From assembly GCF_900313035.1 (NCBI RefSeq), contig NZ_OMPS01000014.1, forward strand, positions 1 to 64,000: a stretch of DNA of 64,000 nucleotides, written 5' to 3'. The DNA comes from Ruegeria sp. EL01. Lineage in GTDB: Bacteria; Pseudomonadota; Alphaproteobacteria; Rhodobacterales; Rhodobacteraceae. Below, one piece after another: positions 7,709 through 17,068 of this stretch. The notes beneath the pieces were generated by a model that worked only from the letters and a program-made list of their open reading frames with translations, had not been told where the DNA came from and did not search any database. Both the position numbers and the translations under genes were made by a program. Every line of letters begins with the position of its first letter. Position 1 is the first letter of the stretch.

Positions 7709-9739
7709 TCATTTCAGCGGCCATGGCAGATCAACCATGTCCTGCAGCAAACCCGGCGGGAAATCGCGGTTCAACGCACCTGCCATGACGCACATGAAAC
7801 CGATGCCACAGGCCGTCAGGACCAGTGTCATCTGCCAGCTGGACCCAGCCCGGACGCGCAGGAACGCAATCAGGAACCCGATCAGCGCAAGGATAAAGCC
7901 TACAACCCAGGTCGCCGCGATCAGGCTGGCGAACCATGCGAGCGTGGACCACAATCCATGAGGCGCGCTGGCGTCCTCACCGGCAACTTCCTTGTCGGCA
8001 AAGATCGCATCGCCCTCGGGTCGGCGCATCATCTGGATCAGCAGAACGACACAGCAGAACAACGACACATACCCAATCACCAGAGGGATGATCTTGTCGG
8101 TCATATTGTAGTCCGGGATAATGTTGGCGTTGATCAAAGCAACAACCAGATAGGCCATGATCGCCAGCAGGAAGACCAGCGGCGCGCGTTTACTGCCGGA
8201 CTGAACATCGCCCTCGGCCATGATCATCTTGGCCTGACGGATACCCAGAATGATTGAGACGATCGTGACCACGATCAGAATGATCACAATAGGGCTGAAA
8301 ACATATTCCATGCCCTCGCCAAAGCTTTTGCGGAAGCGGAACGATGCGATCTGAAATGCCTGGTTGGTGAACTTTTCAACCGGGTTCGACAGCACAAAGC
8401 CAATCAGGAACGCAGGGCGCGACCAGTCGAAGCGGCGCAGAAAAATACCGATCAGGCCGATCACGAACAGGGCCAACAGGTCTTCGAAATTCTGACCCGA
8501 TTGGAACGCCGCAAAGCTGATTAGCATAAACAGGAATGGTGCCAGATAGGTAAACCGGATCGTGGTCAGCTTGGCGATGCCGCCTGAAGCCGCGATACAC
8601 AGGATGGCGCCCACGACATTGGCCAGAGCCAGCAACCAGACGATCGAATACGTGATATCCAGATTGTCCTGCAACATGCTGGGACCAACCTCGATATCAC
8701 CTGATCCCAGCAAAGCCACGGCTCCGATGAAAATCGCCATCGAACCCGATCCGGGGATGCCGAACAGCAGGGTCGGCACCAGACCGCCGCCCTCTTTTGC
8801 ATTGTTCGAGCTTTCCGGTCCGATCACGCCACGCACTTCGCCTTTGCCGAAGTTGCTCTTGTCCTTGGTTGTTTGCACGGAATGGCCGTAGGCGATCCAG
8901 TCGACAACCGAGCCCCCAAGTCCGGGGATAACGCCTACGATCACACCGATGATTGAGCAGCGAACAGACAGCCAAATATTGGCGAACCAGTCCTTGACCC
9001 CATCCAGCCATCCGGCCCCCAAAGAAGCCCCCTTGGCAATCGACCGATCCTGACGCAGCAGGGAAACGATTTCAGGGACGGCAAAAATACCCAAACCGAC
9101 AATGACCAGCTTCAGGCCATCGGTCAGATAGGGAATGTCATAGGTGGCCATACGCAGCGAGCCACCAGCATCCGCCTCGCCGATGGTGCCGACCATCAGG
9201 CCCAGCCCGGCGGCGGCAACACCTTTCAATGGGATGCGCCCGGCCAGAATAGCAACCATCGAAAGACCGAGAATGGTGATCATCAGCATCTCGGGAAGGC
9301 CGAAGGCCAAGACGATTGGCCGCGCGATCAGAATGAACATGGTCAGGAATGTCGCGCCGACCAAACCCCCGAACAGGGATGAGGCAAAGGCGGCGGACAA
9401 GGCTCGCGCGGCTTCGCCCTTTTTTGCCATCGGGAAGCCGTCAAGAACGGTCGCCTGCGAAGCCGAACTGCCTGGTATCCCCATCAAAACCGAGGCAAAT
9501 GTGTCAGAAGTCGGAACGACGGCGACCATTCCGATCATCAGCGCCAGACCCAGGATAGGGTCCATGCCGAACATGAAAGGCAGCAATAGGGACAGGCCAG
9601 CAATGCCGCCGAGTCCGGGAAAGACGCCCACGGCTAGCCCCATGACAACGCCGAGCACAAGATAGCCCAAGACAATAGGTTGCAGGATCAGAGCCCACGC
9701 ATCACCAAGCGCAGGAAGAGCGGTGGCGAAAACCTCCAT
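7709..9739 (-). CDS. tctA: Tripartite tricarboxylate transporter permease, TctA-TctB fusion
   Basis: This is the membrane part of a TTT-family carboxylate importer. Residues 1-500 form the large TctA subunit with about twelve helices and the two family signatures GVFPGLGGIAGLSLLLPF and GVIPGLGGSVVDWIAYG, each followed by a conserved stretch (GIPGSSAS, GIPGSGSMA). After a short polar linker the last 150 residues add four or five helices (from about PLVFLLAIMAYLVVAL) that resemble the small TctB subunit. Separate tctB genes are usual, so this is a natural fusion; no other tctB is seen here. An AAAGGCGG site precedes ATG 9739. It follows tctC with an 81-base gap holding a stem-loop. Confidence 0.9.
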   Translation of the reverse strand: MEVFATALPALGDAWALILQPIVLGYLVLGVVMGLAVGVFPGLGGIAGLSLLLPFMFGMDPILGLALMIGMVAVVPTSDTFASVLMGIPGSSASQATVLDGFPMAKKGEAARALSAAFASSLFGGLVGATFLTMFILIARPIVLAFGLPEMLMITILGLSMVAILAGRIPLKGVAAAGLGLMVGTIGEADAGGSLRMATYDIPYLTDGLKLVIVGLGIFAVPEIVSLLRQDRSIAKGASLGAGWLDGVKDWFANIWLSVRCSIIGVIVGVIPGLGGSVVDWIAYGHSVQTTKDKSNFGKGEVRGVIGPESSNNAKEGGGLVPTLLFGIPGSGSMAIFIGAVALLGSGDIEVGPSMLQDNLDITYSIVWLLALANVVGAILCIAASGGIAKLTTIRFTYLAPFLFMLISFAAFQSGQNFEDLLALFVIGLIGIFLRRFDWSRPAFLIGFVLSNPVEKFTNQAFQIASFRFRKSFGEGMEYVFSPIVIILIVVTIVSIILGIRQAKMIMAEGDVQSGSKRAPLVFLLAIMAYLVVALINANIIPDYNMTDKIIPLVIGYVSLFCCVVLLIQMMRRPEGDAIFADKEVAGEDASAPHGLWSTLAWFASLIAATWVVGFILALIGFLIAFLRVRAGSSWQMTLVLTACGIGFMCVMAGALNRDFPPGLLQDMVDLPWPLK

Positions 9740-9782
9740 AGCGGCCGCCTTTCATTCGATTTTTCAGAATTCAGATGGCACG

Positions 9783-9800
9783 GCCCTCGTGTGGGAGGGC
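9783..9800 (-). terminator. Intergenic stem-loop between tctC and tctA
   Basis: GCCCTC (9783-9788) and GAGGGC (9795-9800) are perfect inverted repeats around a 6-base loop, with flanking GTGC/GCAC that could extend the stem. No T-run follows. Its place directly after the binding-protein gene suggests partial attenuation or 3'-end protection, giving more TctC than permease. Confidence 0.5.
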
Positions 9801-9820
9801 ACGCGCTGTGAAAGGCAGGC

Positions 9821-10909
9821 TTAGTTCAGCTCAACGCCGTAGGAATCTTTAAGCCAGTTCAGGACATACTGCTTGGCGTTGTCATCCACACTCGTTGCAG
9901 TTTGCAGGGCGGCTTTGGAGCCGTCTCCGACAAACACCGGGTACTTGCCAACTCGCTTGGAGGAGATATCGGCAAAATCCGCACGCTCAGTGACTGCCTG
10001 GAAGGCTGCCGTGTACGTGTCGACGACATCCTGCGGGGTATCACCCGGCAAGAAGGCCAGTTTCTGAACCGGGAAACCCGCAACAAAGAAGGCTTTCCAC
10101 GCATCCCACGCCTCACCGCTGGTTTCACAGCCATCGGTGGCTTCGCAAACCTCTTTGAAGGTCGGGATATCCGGGAACGTCGGGTCGCGCACGATGTTGC
10201 CATCCGCGTCCAGCGCACCCCAGGTCATCATCGGAACAGCCTGACCGGCCTCGACCAATGGGGCAGAACCGCCCAGAAAACCCGATGAGGTCTGATAATC
10301 GATGTTGGCCTCACCACGTTCGAACATAAGACGGCCATCACCGCGACCCTTAATGCCGAAGACCGGTTCAACATCCATGCCCAGCATCTGCCACGCCAGT
10401 AGCGGTACTAGGTCCAGCCGGGTTGCGCCTTGCGACCCATAGATAAAGCTGGTGTCCTTCAGCGCATTTGCCGATCCGTCGAATTTCGCACCATCTTCCG
10501 CGTTCAGGTAGGCCACGCCCCCGGTGCCCGACGCCATGACAGGAATCCAGTCGTTGTATTCATAACGCACGCGCGGATCGCTCAGAAGATACGGAAACTG
10601 GGTTGAACCGGAAGTTCCGAACAAAAGCGTGCCATCGTCGTGCTCTTGTTCTTGAAACCAGTTTGCTCCTTTGGTTGAGCCTGCGCCCGGCATGAACTTC
10701 ACCACAACGGTTGGCTGGCCGGGCAGCGCCTCGGACAGAAGCGGCGCAAAGAAGTTGGCCCATTTGGCCGAACCGCCCGTTTCCGAGAACGGGATGACCC
10801 ACTCAATGGTCTTGCCCGAGAAATCGACTTCAGCAGCGGCAGGCGCGGCCAACCCAGCGGCAGCGATCAGCCCCACGACGGCGCGACGGGTAAAGTTGGA
10901 AATGGTCAT
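9821..10909 (-). CDS. tctC: Tripartite tricarboxylate transporter substrate-binding protein TctC
   Basis: This is the periplasmic carboxylate-binding partner of the fused permease. A Sec/Tat-like signal runs over residues 1-26 (FTRRAVVGLIAAAGLAAPAAA), and a twin-arginine is present. The mature protein starts VDFSGKTIEWVIPFSETGGSA, as in the Bug/TctC family, with MPGAGSTKGANWF as the typical ligand-loop segment. ATG 10909 follows GGGAGG; upstream in-frame codons have no ribosome site. Length is about 362 residues. It is the first gene of the leftward transporter operon and divergent from tctDE, the classical arrangement in which TctD controls tctCBA expression. Confidence 0.9.
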   Translation of the reverse strand: MTISNFTRRAVVGLIAAAGLAAPAAAEVDFSGKTIEWVIPFSETGGSAKWANFFAPLLSEALPGQPTVVVKFMPGAGSTKGANWFQEQEHDDGTLLFGTSGSTQFPYLLSDPRVRYEYNDWIPVMASGTGGVAYLNAEDGAKFDGSANALKDTSFIYGSQGATRLDLVPLLAWQMLGMDVEPVFGIKGRGDGRLMFERGEANIDYQTSSGFLGGSAPLVEAGQAVPMMTWGALDADGNIVRDPTFPDIPTFKEVCEATDGCETSGEAWDAWKAFFVAGFPVQKLAFLPGDTPQDVVDTYTAAFQAVTERADFADISSKRVGKYPVFVGDGSKAALQTATSVDDNAKQYVLNWLKDSYGVELN

Positions 10910-11048
10910 TGGTTCCTCCCTATTGACCAGACAACCACGAAGGCACGCTTGGCACCACCGTGATCGCAAATAGAACTGTGGGGTTGATTCCCCCTTCCAT
11001 CTGGCAATCATGAAGGGCCAACCTTGCGCGAAACTTGCAGGAGCCCTG

Positions 11049-11717
11049 ATGCGGATTGTCATCGTCGAGGATAACGAGCCACTTGCCAACGCCATTGCGT
11101 ATCGCCTGCGTGATCGTGGTCATGCGGCTGACGTGCTGACCGATGGCGACGAGGCTGACACTTATCTGGAACAGGAAGGCGCAGACCTGATCGTTCTGGA
11201 TATCAACTTGCCAGGCCGGTCCGGGCTTGAAATCCTGCAATCCTTGCGCAGTCGCGGAGATGGTGCGCCGGTGATCCTGCTGACCGCCAGGTCAGAGACA
11301 AGCGACCGTGTGCTGGGTCTGGATATGGGCGCTGACGATTATCTAGTCAAACCCTTCGAGATGGATGAGTTGGAAGCCCGCATTCGTGCGCTTTCGCGCC
11401 GAAAGGACCTCGACTACGGCGCGCGCGAAACCATCGGCGGATTGGAATTCGATCGCTCGGCACGGCAGGTCACCGTTCACGGAGAGGTAATGGACGTGCC
11501 ACGCCGGGAATTGGCCGTGCTTGAATGCCTGCTTGAACGCCGAGGTAGGATTGTCCCCAAAAGCCAATTGACCGACTATGTCTATGGTATCGGCGCGGAC
11601 ATCGAGGATTCCGCCGTGGAACCCCATGTGTCGCGGTTACGAAAACGGCTTCAGGATCTGGGCATCAGAATCAAAACGGCGCGCGGGCTTGGCTACCTGC
11701 TTGAGGTGCAGAAGTGA
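11049..11717 (+). CDS. tctD: OmpR-family response regulator TctD
   Basis: The protein has 222 residues. The receiver domain has the acidic pocket VIVEDNE, the phosphorylated Asp in IVLDINLPGRSG (about residue 51) and the Lys in DDYLVKPFE. A C-terminal winged-helix DNA-binding domain follows (DVPRRELAVLECLLERRGR to VSRLRKRLQDLGIRIKTARG). ATG 11049 follows AGGAG. It is divergent from tctC with about 140 bases between, a fit for activation of tctC-tctAB-prpF. The stop overlaps the start of tctE. Confidence 0.88.
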   Translation: MRIVIVEDNEPLANAIAYRLRDRGHAADVLTDGDEADTYLEQEGADLIVLDINLPGRSGLEILQSLRSRGDGAPVILLTARSETSDRVLGLDMGADDYLVKPFEMDELEARIRALSRRKDLDYGARETIGGLEFDRSARQVTVHGEVMDVPRRELAVLECLLERRGRIVPKSQLTDYVYGIGADIEDSAVEPHVSRLRKRLQDLGIRIKTARGLGYLLEVQK

Positions 11718-13081
11718 TACCGCAGCGGTCGCTCAGGTTAAGGTTATTCCTGCTGATCCTCACGCCTTTGGTTTTGCTTGCGTTTCTGCTTGGGTTTTGG
11801 CGTTTCAACGTTGCTCAGAAAACCGCGCAGGAGCTCTTTGATGAGAGCTTACTATCAGCGGGACTCGCTATTTCACGCGATGTGGCAATCTCGGGCGGCG
11901 ACGCGTTGTTGCCCTCGACGCGCAGTATGATCCGCGAAGCATCCGGTGGAGAGATATTCTATCACGTGACCGGTCCGGGCGGCAGCTATGTCACTGGCTA
12001 CGCGTACCCGCCAACATCTGCTGCATCATCGCAACAAGACCCATACAGTCCACATTTTTTTGAATCTGTGCACCGGGAGGTGCCCGTCCGGGTTCTCAGA
12101 ATGACCGAGCGCGTCACTTTGGAAAACCTGGTGGGGGACGCGACTGTAACTGTGTGGCAGCTCATGGCCGACCGAAATGCATTTGCCAACCAGTTGTCTC
12201 TCCGCGCTGCAATTCTGATGGGCATTTTGTTGACGACGCTTGCCATTGTCGTGTGGTTCGGCGTGGCCCGCGGCCTCCGGCCGTTGCTGGATTTACAGGA
12301 AGCAATCGCGCTGAGATCGCCAGACGACCTCAGCGAAATCAAACGGTCGGTCCCGATCGAAGTACGAGGCATTGTCAAAACCCTGAATCGGCTGTTTGGG
12401 CAGGTTGAACACAGCATCAACGCTCATCAAGTGTTTATTTCAGAAGCCGCGCATCAGCTACGAAACCCAGCAGCCGCGGTCCAGTCCATGGCCGAAGCAC
12501 TGAGAGATGCGAAAACGGATGAGGACAGGGACAAACGCATTGTTGAGCTTGTGGCCGCAGCAAAAAACTCGGCCACGGTGGCGCAACAGTTATTGTCGCT
12601 GGAACGACTGCGGCAACCTACGCATCAGGATCAGATGGATGAGATTGATTTCCGCGTAGTCGTGGAAGAGGCTTGTGCAGAGATGGGCGTTCATATCCTC
12701 GCAAAAGGGATCGACTTTGAGGTCGCGATGCCGGACACCCCGATCGTGATCTCAGGGGATCGCGTGTTTTTGACTGAGGCCATCAAAAATCTGCTGGACA
12801 ACGCTGTTAAGCACGGTGGTACAAAATTGAGCCGAATTTCAGTCTTGCTGCACTGTGAGGGCGGGAACGTCAAGCTGACTGTGGCCGATGACGGAACAGG
12901 TCTTTCGCCTAACCAAAGCGAAGCCGCGTTCAGTCGGTTTTCGCAGCTCGAGTACTCCGAAGGCAGCGGTTTGGGGTTGTCAATTGTCTCAGCGGTGGCG
13001 GAGCGCCATGGAGGAGTGGTCGCGATCAACCAAGTCGAAAAAGGAGCAAGCGTTACGCTTGAGCTTCCCATAGCCGTCTAG
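11714..13081 (+). CDS. tctE: Sensor histidine kinase TctE
   Basis: The protein has 455 residues. Two membrane helices (about residues 9-32 and 160-182) enclose a periplasmic sensor domain of the 2CSK_N type. HisKA follows, with phospho-His in SEAAHQLRNPAAAVQ; here QLRN replaces the usual ELRT. The ATPase domain shows the N box (EAIKNLLDNAVKHGG), VADDGTGLS and GSGLGLSIV. The start is GTG 11714, overlapping the tctD stop as GTGA. It senses external carboxylate for the neighbouring transporter, as known for TctE of enterics (family knowledge). The exact ligand is unknown. Confidence 0.88.
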   Translation: MIPQRSLRLRLFLLILTPLVLLAFLLGFWRFNVAQKTAQELFDESLLSAGLAISRDVAISGGDALLPSTRSMIREASGGEIFYHVTGPGGSYVTGYAYPPTSAASSQQDPYSPHFFESVHREVPVRVLRMTERVTLENLVGDATVTVWQLMADRNAFANQLSLRAAILMGILLTTLAIVVWFGVARGLRPLLDLQEAIALRSPDDLSEIKRSVPIEVRGIVKTLNRLFGQVEHSINAHQVFISEAAHQLRNPAAAVQSMAEALRDAKTDEDRDKRIVELVAAAKNSATVAQQLLSLERLRQPTHQDQMDEIDFRVVVEEACAEMGVHILAKGIDFEVAMPDTPIVISGDRVFLTEAIKNLLDNAVKHGGTKLSRISVLLHCEGGNVKLTVADDGTGLSPNQSEAAFSRFSQLEYSEGSGLGLSIVSAVAERHGGVVAINQVEKGASVTLELPIAV

Positions 13082-13265
13082 TTCATTTCTATTTCTACTC
13101 GGAACCCGAAACCTGTCACAATCAAAGCGAATTTTTGCGATTGCAGCGAATGACCGATTTCCACCCCAGGTGCCAGGCACGGCGATCTTGATGCACCTTC
13201 ACCGGACTTTGAAGCCTTGTGCAGCGAAATGGCGCTTGGTCCGCAAAGCAGACATTAGAGATCCT

Positions 13266-13493
13266 TTATCCGCCCACGTAGATACCGCTTTTGGGCCGAT
13301 AGAAAATCTTCTGATCGTGAAGCCGTCCCAGAAGATCGTGAATGCGGTGTCGGTATTCTTCCCTTTCAGCTTTTCCAACATGATCTTCGTTGGGCGGCTC
13401 TTGAGTCAGGGACATCAAGGCGCGGCGCAGAGAGTCTTCGACAAGATCCATATCCGCGACGGAGAGCTCGAACATATCGTTGTACTGGGGCAT
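13266..13493 (-). CDS. Conserved-looking hypothetical protein (75 aa)
   Basis: No function is recognised. The small soluble acidic protein begins MPQYNDMFELSVADMDLVED and ends HDQKIFYRPKSGIYVGG. The ordered N-terminal helix followed by a short conserved-looking tail resembles small hypothetical proteins of Rhodobacterales (recollection only). No strong ribosome site lies before ATG 13493; the in-frame ATG at 13508 is an alternative. It stands alone after tctE, convergent with it. Confidence 0.6.
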   Translation of the reverse strand: MPQYNDMFELSVADMDLVEDSLRRALMSLTQEPPNEDHVGKAEREEYRHRIHDLLGRLHDQKIFYRPKSGIYVGG

Positions 13494-13755
13494 ACTGGGG
13501 CCTCTCATTTGGGTGCAGGTCTTTAGAGTGCCTGACCTGCCGTCAGTTTTCCACCTCTCCTTAATGTTGATCTTCGAATGTCCGCTGCGCGCCCCATTTC
13601 GCTAAACGCTGCGTTAAGCACCAATGGCAGCATTCGTCCGCCAAAGAACCGTGAACAGATCCAGCTCTTTTCTGTTCGACGCGGAGGTAGAGCCTCCAAA
13701 TATTGGTTTCTCGAAGTTCAGTGAAACAACGCATGTCGATAGAAAGGTGTCGTGA

Positions 13756-14655
13756 TCAGGTTGATCTCAAGAAGCTGGACAACCAGTTTGAGAAAATTCT
13801 TGCGCCTTTGTTGATTGGGCCACCTAAATTCTCCTGGAGGATGTAGTTCGCTGGCGCAGGAATTTTGATATCACCAAGTTCTAAAAGTGAACCGCTTGCC
13901 AGCGCGTCCTGAACGAGCACTGTTCGCCCCATTGCAATTCCTTGGCCAAGCTCGGCCAGCAGAAGGCTCATGTTGGATTGAGGGTATCTGCAGAGATTTT
14001 CTGGTTTCAGTGTTATCCCGCTGCCTCTGAGCCATTCGCCCCAAGAGTCGTCAATGTTTGAGAAAGTTTCTCCCAGCAGCGGAAGCGACACAATTTTTTG
14101 GACCAAGTCTTCCGGTGGCAGGTCTGCTAAGTCATGTTTTGCAATAAATTTGGGAGAGGCTACCGGAAACAGATAGTCTCGCGTCAGCCATTGGTCCGAG
14201 TTCTGCTTGGTGTAGAGGATCGTCAGGTCCGCGCCATTGGCAGATGGGGTTCCGTCGCCGGGCAATGTCAGAACCTTCAGGCTAACTTCGGGGTGAGTGG
14301 TCATGAAAAGTTCCAACCGCGGCAACAGCCAGCGCACGGAGAAACCGGGGAACACCTGAACCGACACTTCCAAGCTGTTCAGTTTTTGGCATTCTTTACG
14401 TACCGCTTCACGAATCTCTTCAAAGGCTTGCGCCTGAGCGACGAGAAGGTTGTGACCCGACGTGGTCAACGAGACCTGCCTGCCATGACGCTGAAACAGG
14501 TCGATGCCGAGTGTCTCTTCAAGCAATTTGATCTGCTGACTGATCGCGCTTTGGGACACACCCAGTACATCCGCGGCTACCGTAAAGCTCTGATGTGTTG
14601 CGCAGACTTCAAAGACCCGAAACACTTTTTCAGATGGCAATAATCCTATACTCAT
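13756..14655 (-). CDS. LysR-family transcription regulator
   Basis: The protein has 299 residues. The N-terminal helix-turn-helix spans residues 12-60, with FTVAADVLGVSQSAISQQIK and the following LLEETLGIDLFQRHGRQVSL typical of the GcvA-like branch. A two-lobe effector domain follows. It is divergent from the NhaC-type antiporter gene, with 99 AT-rich bases between, and therefore the likely regulator of that operon. ATG 14655 has AAGG eight bases ahead, and the start codon lies inside a near-palindrome (14654-14669), which would allow self-control. Confidence 0.88.
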   Translation of the reverse strand: MSIGLLPSEKVFRVFEVCATHQSFTVAADVLGVSQSAISQQIKLLEETLGIDLFQRHGRQVSLTTSGHNLLVAQAQAFEEIREAVRKECQKLNSLEVSVQVFPGFSVRWLLPRLELFMTTHPEVSLKVLTLPGDGTPSANGADLTILYTKQNSDQWLTRDYLFPVASPKFIAKHDLADLPPEDLVQKIVSLPLLGETFSNIDDSWGEWLRGSGITLKPENLCRYPQSNMSLLLAELGQGIAMGRTVLVQDALASGSLLELGDIKIPAPANYILQENLGGPINKGARIFSNWLSSFLRST

Positions 14656-14669
14656 AAGTTATACCTTAT
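14654..14669. promoter_or_regulatory. Near-palindrome at the LysR start, candidate operator
   Basis: ATAAG (14654-14658) and CTTAT (14665-14669) are inverted repeats around TTATAC. The site overlaps the regulator start codon at the edge of the very AT-rich divergent promoter region 14654-14710. LysR sites normally show a T-N11-A core; the fit here is approximate. Confidence 0.35.
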
Positions 14670-14754
14670 ATATTTATAATTAAGTTTATATTTTTCTAAA
14701 CATATATCATTGCTACATCTGTGTTTCCATAGCTACAGAAGAGGAAGGAGCAAC

Positions 14755-16185
14755 GTGGAACACAGTAGTTCTCAACCAACATTCGCGCAGTCCGCGCTGA
14801 CTTTTGGGTTGGTCGTTGCCACCATTGGCATCGGGTTATTCATCTTGGGGATAAGCCTGCACAGCTTGATGCTTGTTTGTCTGACGATTGCGGCGTTTAG
14901 CGCCTGGCGACTGACCGGTGGAGACTTTGCAGCAATCCGCGACGCCATGAACAGCGGGATTAGCCGTGCGTTCAGCGCCATCTATATATTCATTCTGATC
15001 GGCGTTCTGGTGGCCGCCTATATTCAATCAGGTACGGTAGGGGCCTTGATCTACTACGGTCTCGAGTTCATCTCGCCAACCGTCTTCTTGCCTGCTGGTT
15101 TGCTACTATGCGCATTCATGTCGATCGCGACAGGCACAAGTTGGGGTACTGTTGGCACAGCCGGAGTGGTTCTCATAGGTATCGGCGAGGCGATGGGGAT
15201 TCCGCTGCCTATTGTAGCCGGTGTCATTGTTTCTGGGGCTTGCTTCGGTGACAAGATGTCACCGGTGTCGGACACCACCAACCTGGCGGCGATGTCGTCC
15301 GAGGTGGATCTTTATGCCCATATCCGCTCAATGCTTTACACAACGGGACCGACCTTTGTAATCGTCCTGGCGATCTATGCGATGGTCAGCCTGAATTTTG
15401 CCGAAAATGCGATGTCCGCCGAACGGATTGAGGCAATGACGGCTTCACTTGAAAGCATATATGCGATCAATCTGTGGTGCTTGCTGCCCTTTGTTGTGAT
15501 GATCGTTTTGACGACCATGAAGGTTGCAGCTGAACCGGCCATGATTGCGTCAGCCGCAACTGCCGTGATCATGGCGATCGGGTTGCAAGGGGCTGATCCG
15601 GTGGCGGTAATGAATGCACTGTACAGCGGGGGAGGTAGCGGAAGTACAGGTATCGAATCCCTGGACAGCTTGCTGGGCAGGGGCGGGATTTCGTCAATGA
15701 TGTGGACTTTGTCACTGGCGTTAATGGCTTTGGCGCTTGGTGGCATCCTGCACGGCTTTGGGTTTCTACAGGTTCTGATTTCATCTCTCCTGACCCGCGT
15801 GAAATCCGCATTTGGCCTTGTCACCTCGACCATTCTGACCTGCCTGGCTGGAAACATGACGATGGGCGAAGCCTATATGTCGATCATCCTAGGAGGGCAG
15901 CTGTTCGGTCCCGCCTATGATGAGAAAGGGATTGATAGGTCGGTAATGTCGCGATCGCTCGAAGAAGGCGCGACCCTGACCACAGTGCTTATCCCGTGGA
16001 CAACCGGTGGCGCGTTCTTTGCGGCAACCTTGGGGGTCAGCGTGCTCGAATATGCACCCTGGGCACTGCTGAACTGGATGAACCCGATATTGTCGATGTT
16101 GTTCGCCTTGTTTGGGATCTTCATCTTCAAAACACGGGGCGAAGATCGGCCTGTCGGCGCCACTGCAAAAGTCTCCGCCAACTAA
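14755..16185 (+). CDS. NhaC-family Na+/H+ (or malate/lactate-type) antiporter
   Basis: A membrane protein of about 476 residues with eleven or twelve helices. The family hallmark is at about residues 160-185, with SGACFGDKMSPVSDTTNLA, and the earlier SIATGTSWGTVGTAG is also typical. NhaC members exchange Na+ for protons, while the related MleN types exchange malate/Na+ for lactate/H+. The sequence alone does not decide. The start is GTG 14755, set by GAGGAAGGAG just upstream; the ATG at 14710 has no ribosome site. It is followed after 64 bases by a cupin-like gene in the same direction and is divergent from its likely LysR regulator. Confidence 0.83.
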   Translation: MEHSSSQPTFAQSALTFGLVVATIGIGLFILGISLHSLMLVCLTIAAFSAWRLTGGDFAAIRDAMNSGISRAFSAIYIFILIGVLVAAYIQSGTVGALIYYGLEFISPTVFLPAGLLLCAFMSIATGTSWGTVGTAGVVLIGIGEAMGIPLPIVAGVIVSGACFGDKMSPVSDTTNLAAMSSEVDLYAHIRSMLYTTGPTFVIVLAIYAMVSLNFAENAMSAERIEAMTASLESIYAINLWCLLPFVVMIVLTTMKVAAEPAMIASAATAVIMAIGLQGADPVAVMNALYSGGGSGSTGIESLDSLLGRGGISSMMWTLSLALMALALGGILHGFGFLQVLISSLLTRVKSAFGLVTSTILTCLAGNMTMGEAYMSIILGGQLFGPAYDEKGIDRSVMSRSLEEGATLTTVLIPWTTGGAFFAATLGVSVLEYAPWALLNWMNPILSMLFALFGIFIFKTRGEDRPVGATAKVSAN

Positions 16186-16249
16186 CAATCCAGGTGCGCT
16201 CGGGATCGAGCGCACCCTTGACTTCCAAATTTATTAGGAGAAACAACGG

Positions 16250-17068
16250 ATGACGAAACAGTTCTCTGCATTTCAAGTTGATGCTCTGCATCTTACCAGA
16301 ACCCTGCCGTCGGATCTGATTGCAGCGATTCCAGTGTTGATGGTTAATCGCCTTGGTACAACCGAATCCGCGTACATGCGGACTGAGAACTTTATTGGTC
16401 ACTGTGAACCGGACACAGTCTATCGGGTGACGCTTGAAGAAGGATTCACCCCGACGACAGGGACGCCCATCTCTCTGGCCACTCCCAAGCAACCTCCTCA
16501 TCTGGTCCTTGATGGAGAATGGGATACAAAAGTTAACTACCTGAATGAGGACTCAAACATTCTCGGCGGCAATGGCCGGTATCAGGTGCCTCATGGCAAA
16601 GACCACATTACAATTCCAGTGGCCGAAACGACCCCAGAACACTTGGCCTACTATGGCAGCTATCTTGTCAAGGCCGGTGACCTGGTGAAGTTCGAAACGA
16701 CCGGAAACCTCCCGGTGACAGTTACGTCGGTTGGAGAAGAGTATCCTGAGCATTATCTGCTGAGCGAAGAGCTCGGCGGTGGTGCCTACTTGGAGGTTCA
16801 TGATCGGCCGCATTTCCATATGCCGCTTGATGAAAGTTGCGGTGGTTACCTGATTGTCGGCAAATGCGGCGATGATGGGGTCAAGCGAGTATCGGCTTTT
16901 TGCATTCCCTATGGTCATGCAATTCACATGGGACCTTGGACGATCCACAGTGATGCCTTTATCACGGGGCGTCACCTGGTCATCTATTCTGCCACACCGG
17001 AGTTCTCGACTGTTATCTTACGGGACGCAAACAATGCTTTGGCCTCCATCCAATTCTCAAGCCCGTGA
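16250..17068 (+). CDS. Cupin-like hypothetical protein (272 aa)
   Basis: The exact family is not recognised. It is a soluble, beta-rich protein with two His-rich motifs, EVHDRPHFHMP at about residue 182 and IPYGHAIHMGPWTIHSDAF at about residue 220. The spacing of these suggests a double-stranded beta-helix (cupin) metal site. TTAGGAGAAA precedes ATG 16250. It lies downstream of the antiporter in the same operon, so it may act on the carried compound. Ureidoglycolate-hydrolase-like or sugar-isomerase-like cupins are alternatives, but none is proven. Confidence 0.7.
   Translation: MTKQFSAFQVDALHLTRTLPSDLIAAIPVLMVNRLGTTESAYMRTENFIGHCEPDTVYRVTLEEGFTPTTGTPISLATPKQPPHLVLDGEWDTKVNYLNEDSNILGGNGRYQVPHGKDHITIPVAETTPEHLAYYGSYLVKAGDLVKFETTGNLPVTVTSVGEEYPEHYLLSEELGGGAYLEVHDRPHFHMPLDESCGGYLIVGKCGDDGVKRVSAFCIPYGHAIHMGPWTIHSDAFITGRHLVIYSATPEFSTVILRDANNALASIQFSSP

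Noticed and set aside
10910..11095. Upstream extension of TctC
   Set aside because: It places the clear signal peptide in the middle of the protein and crosses the divergent tctD start.
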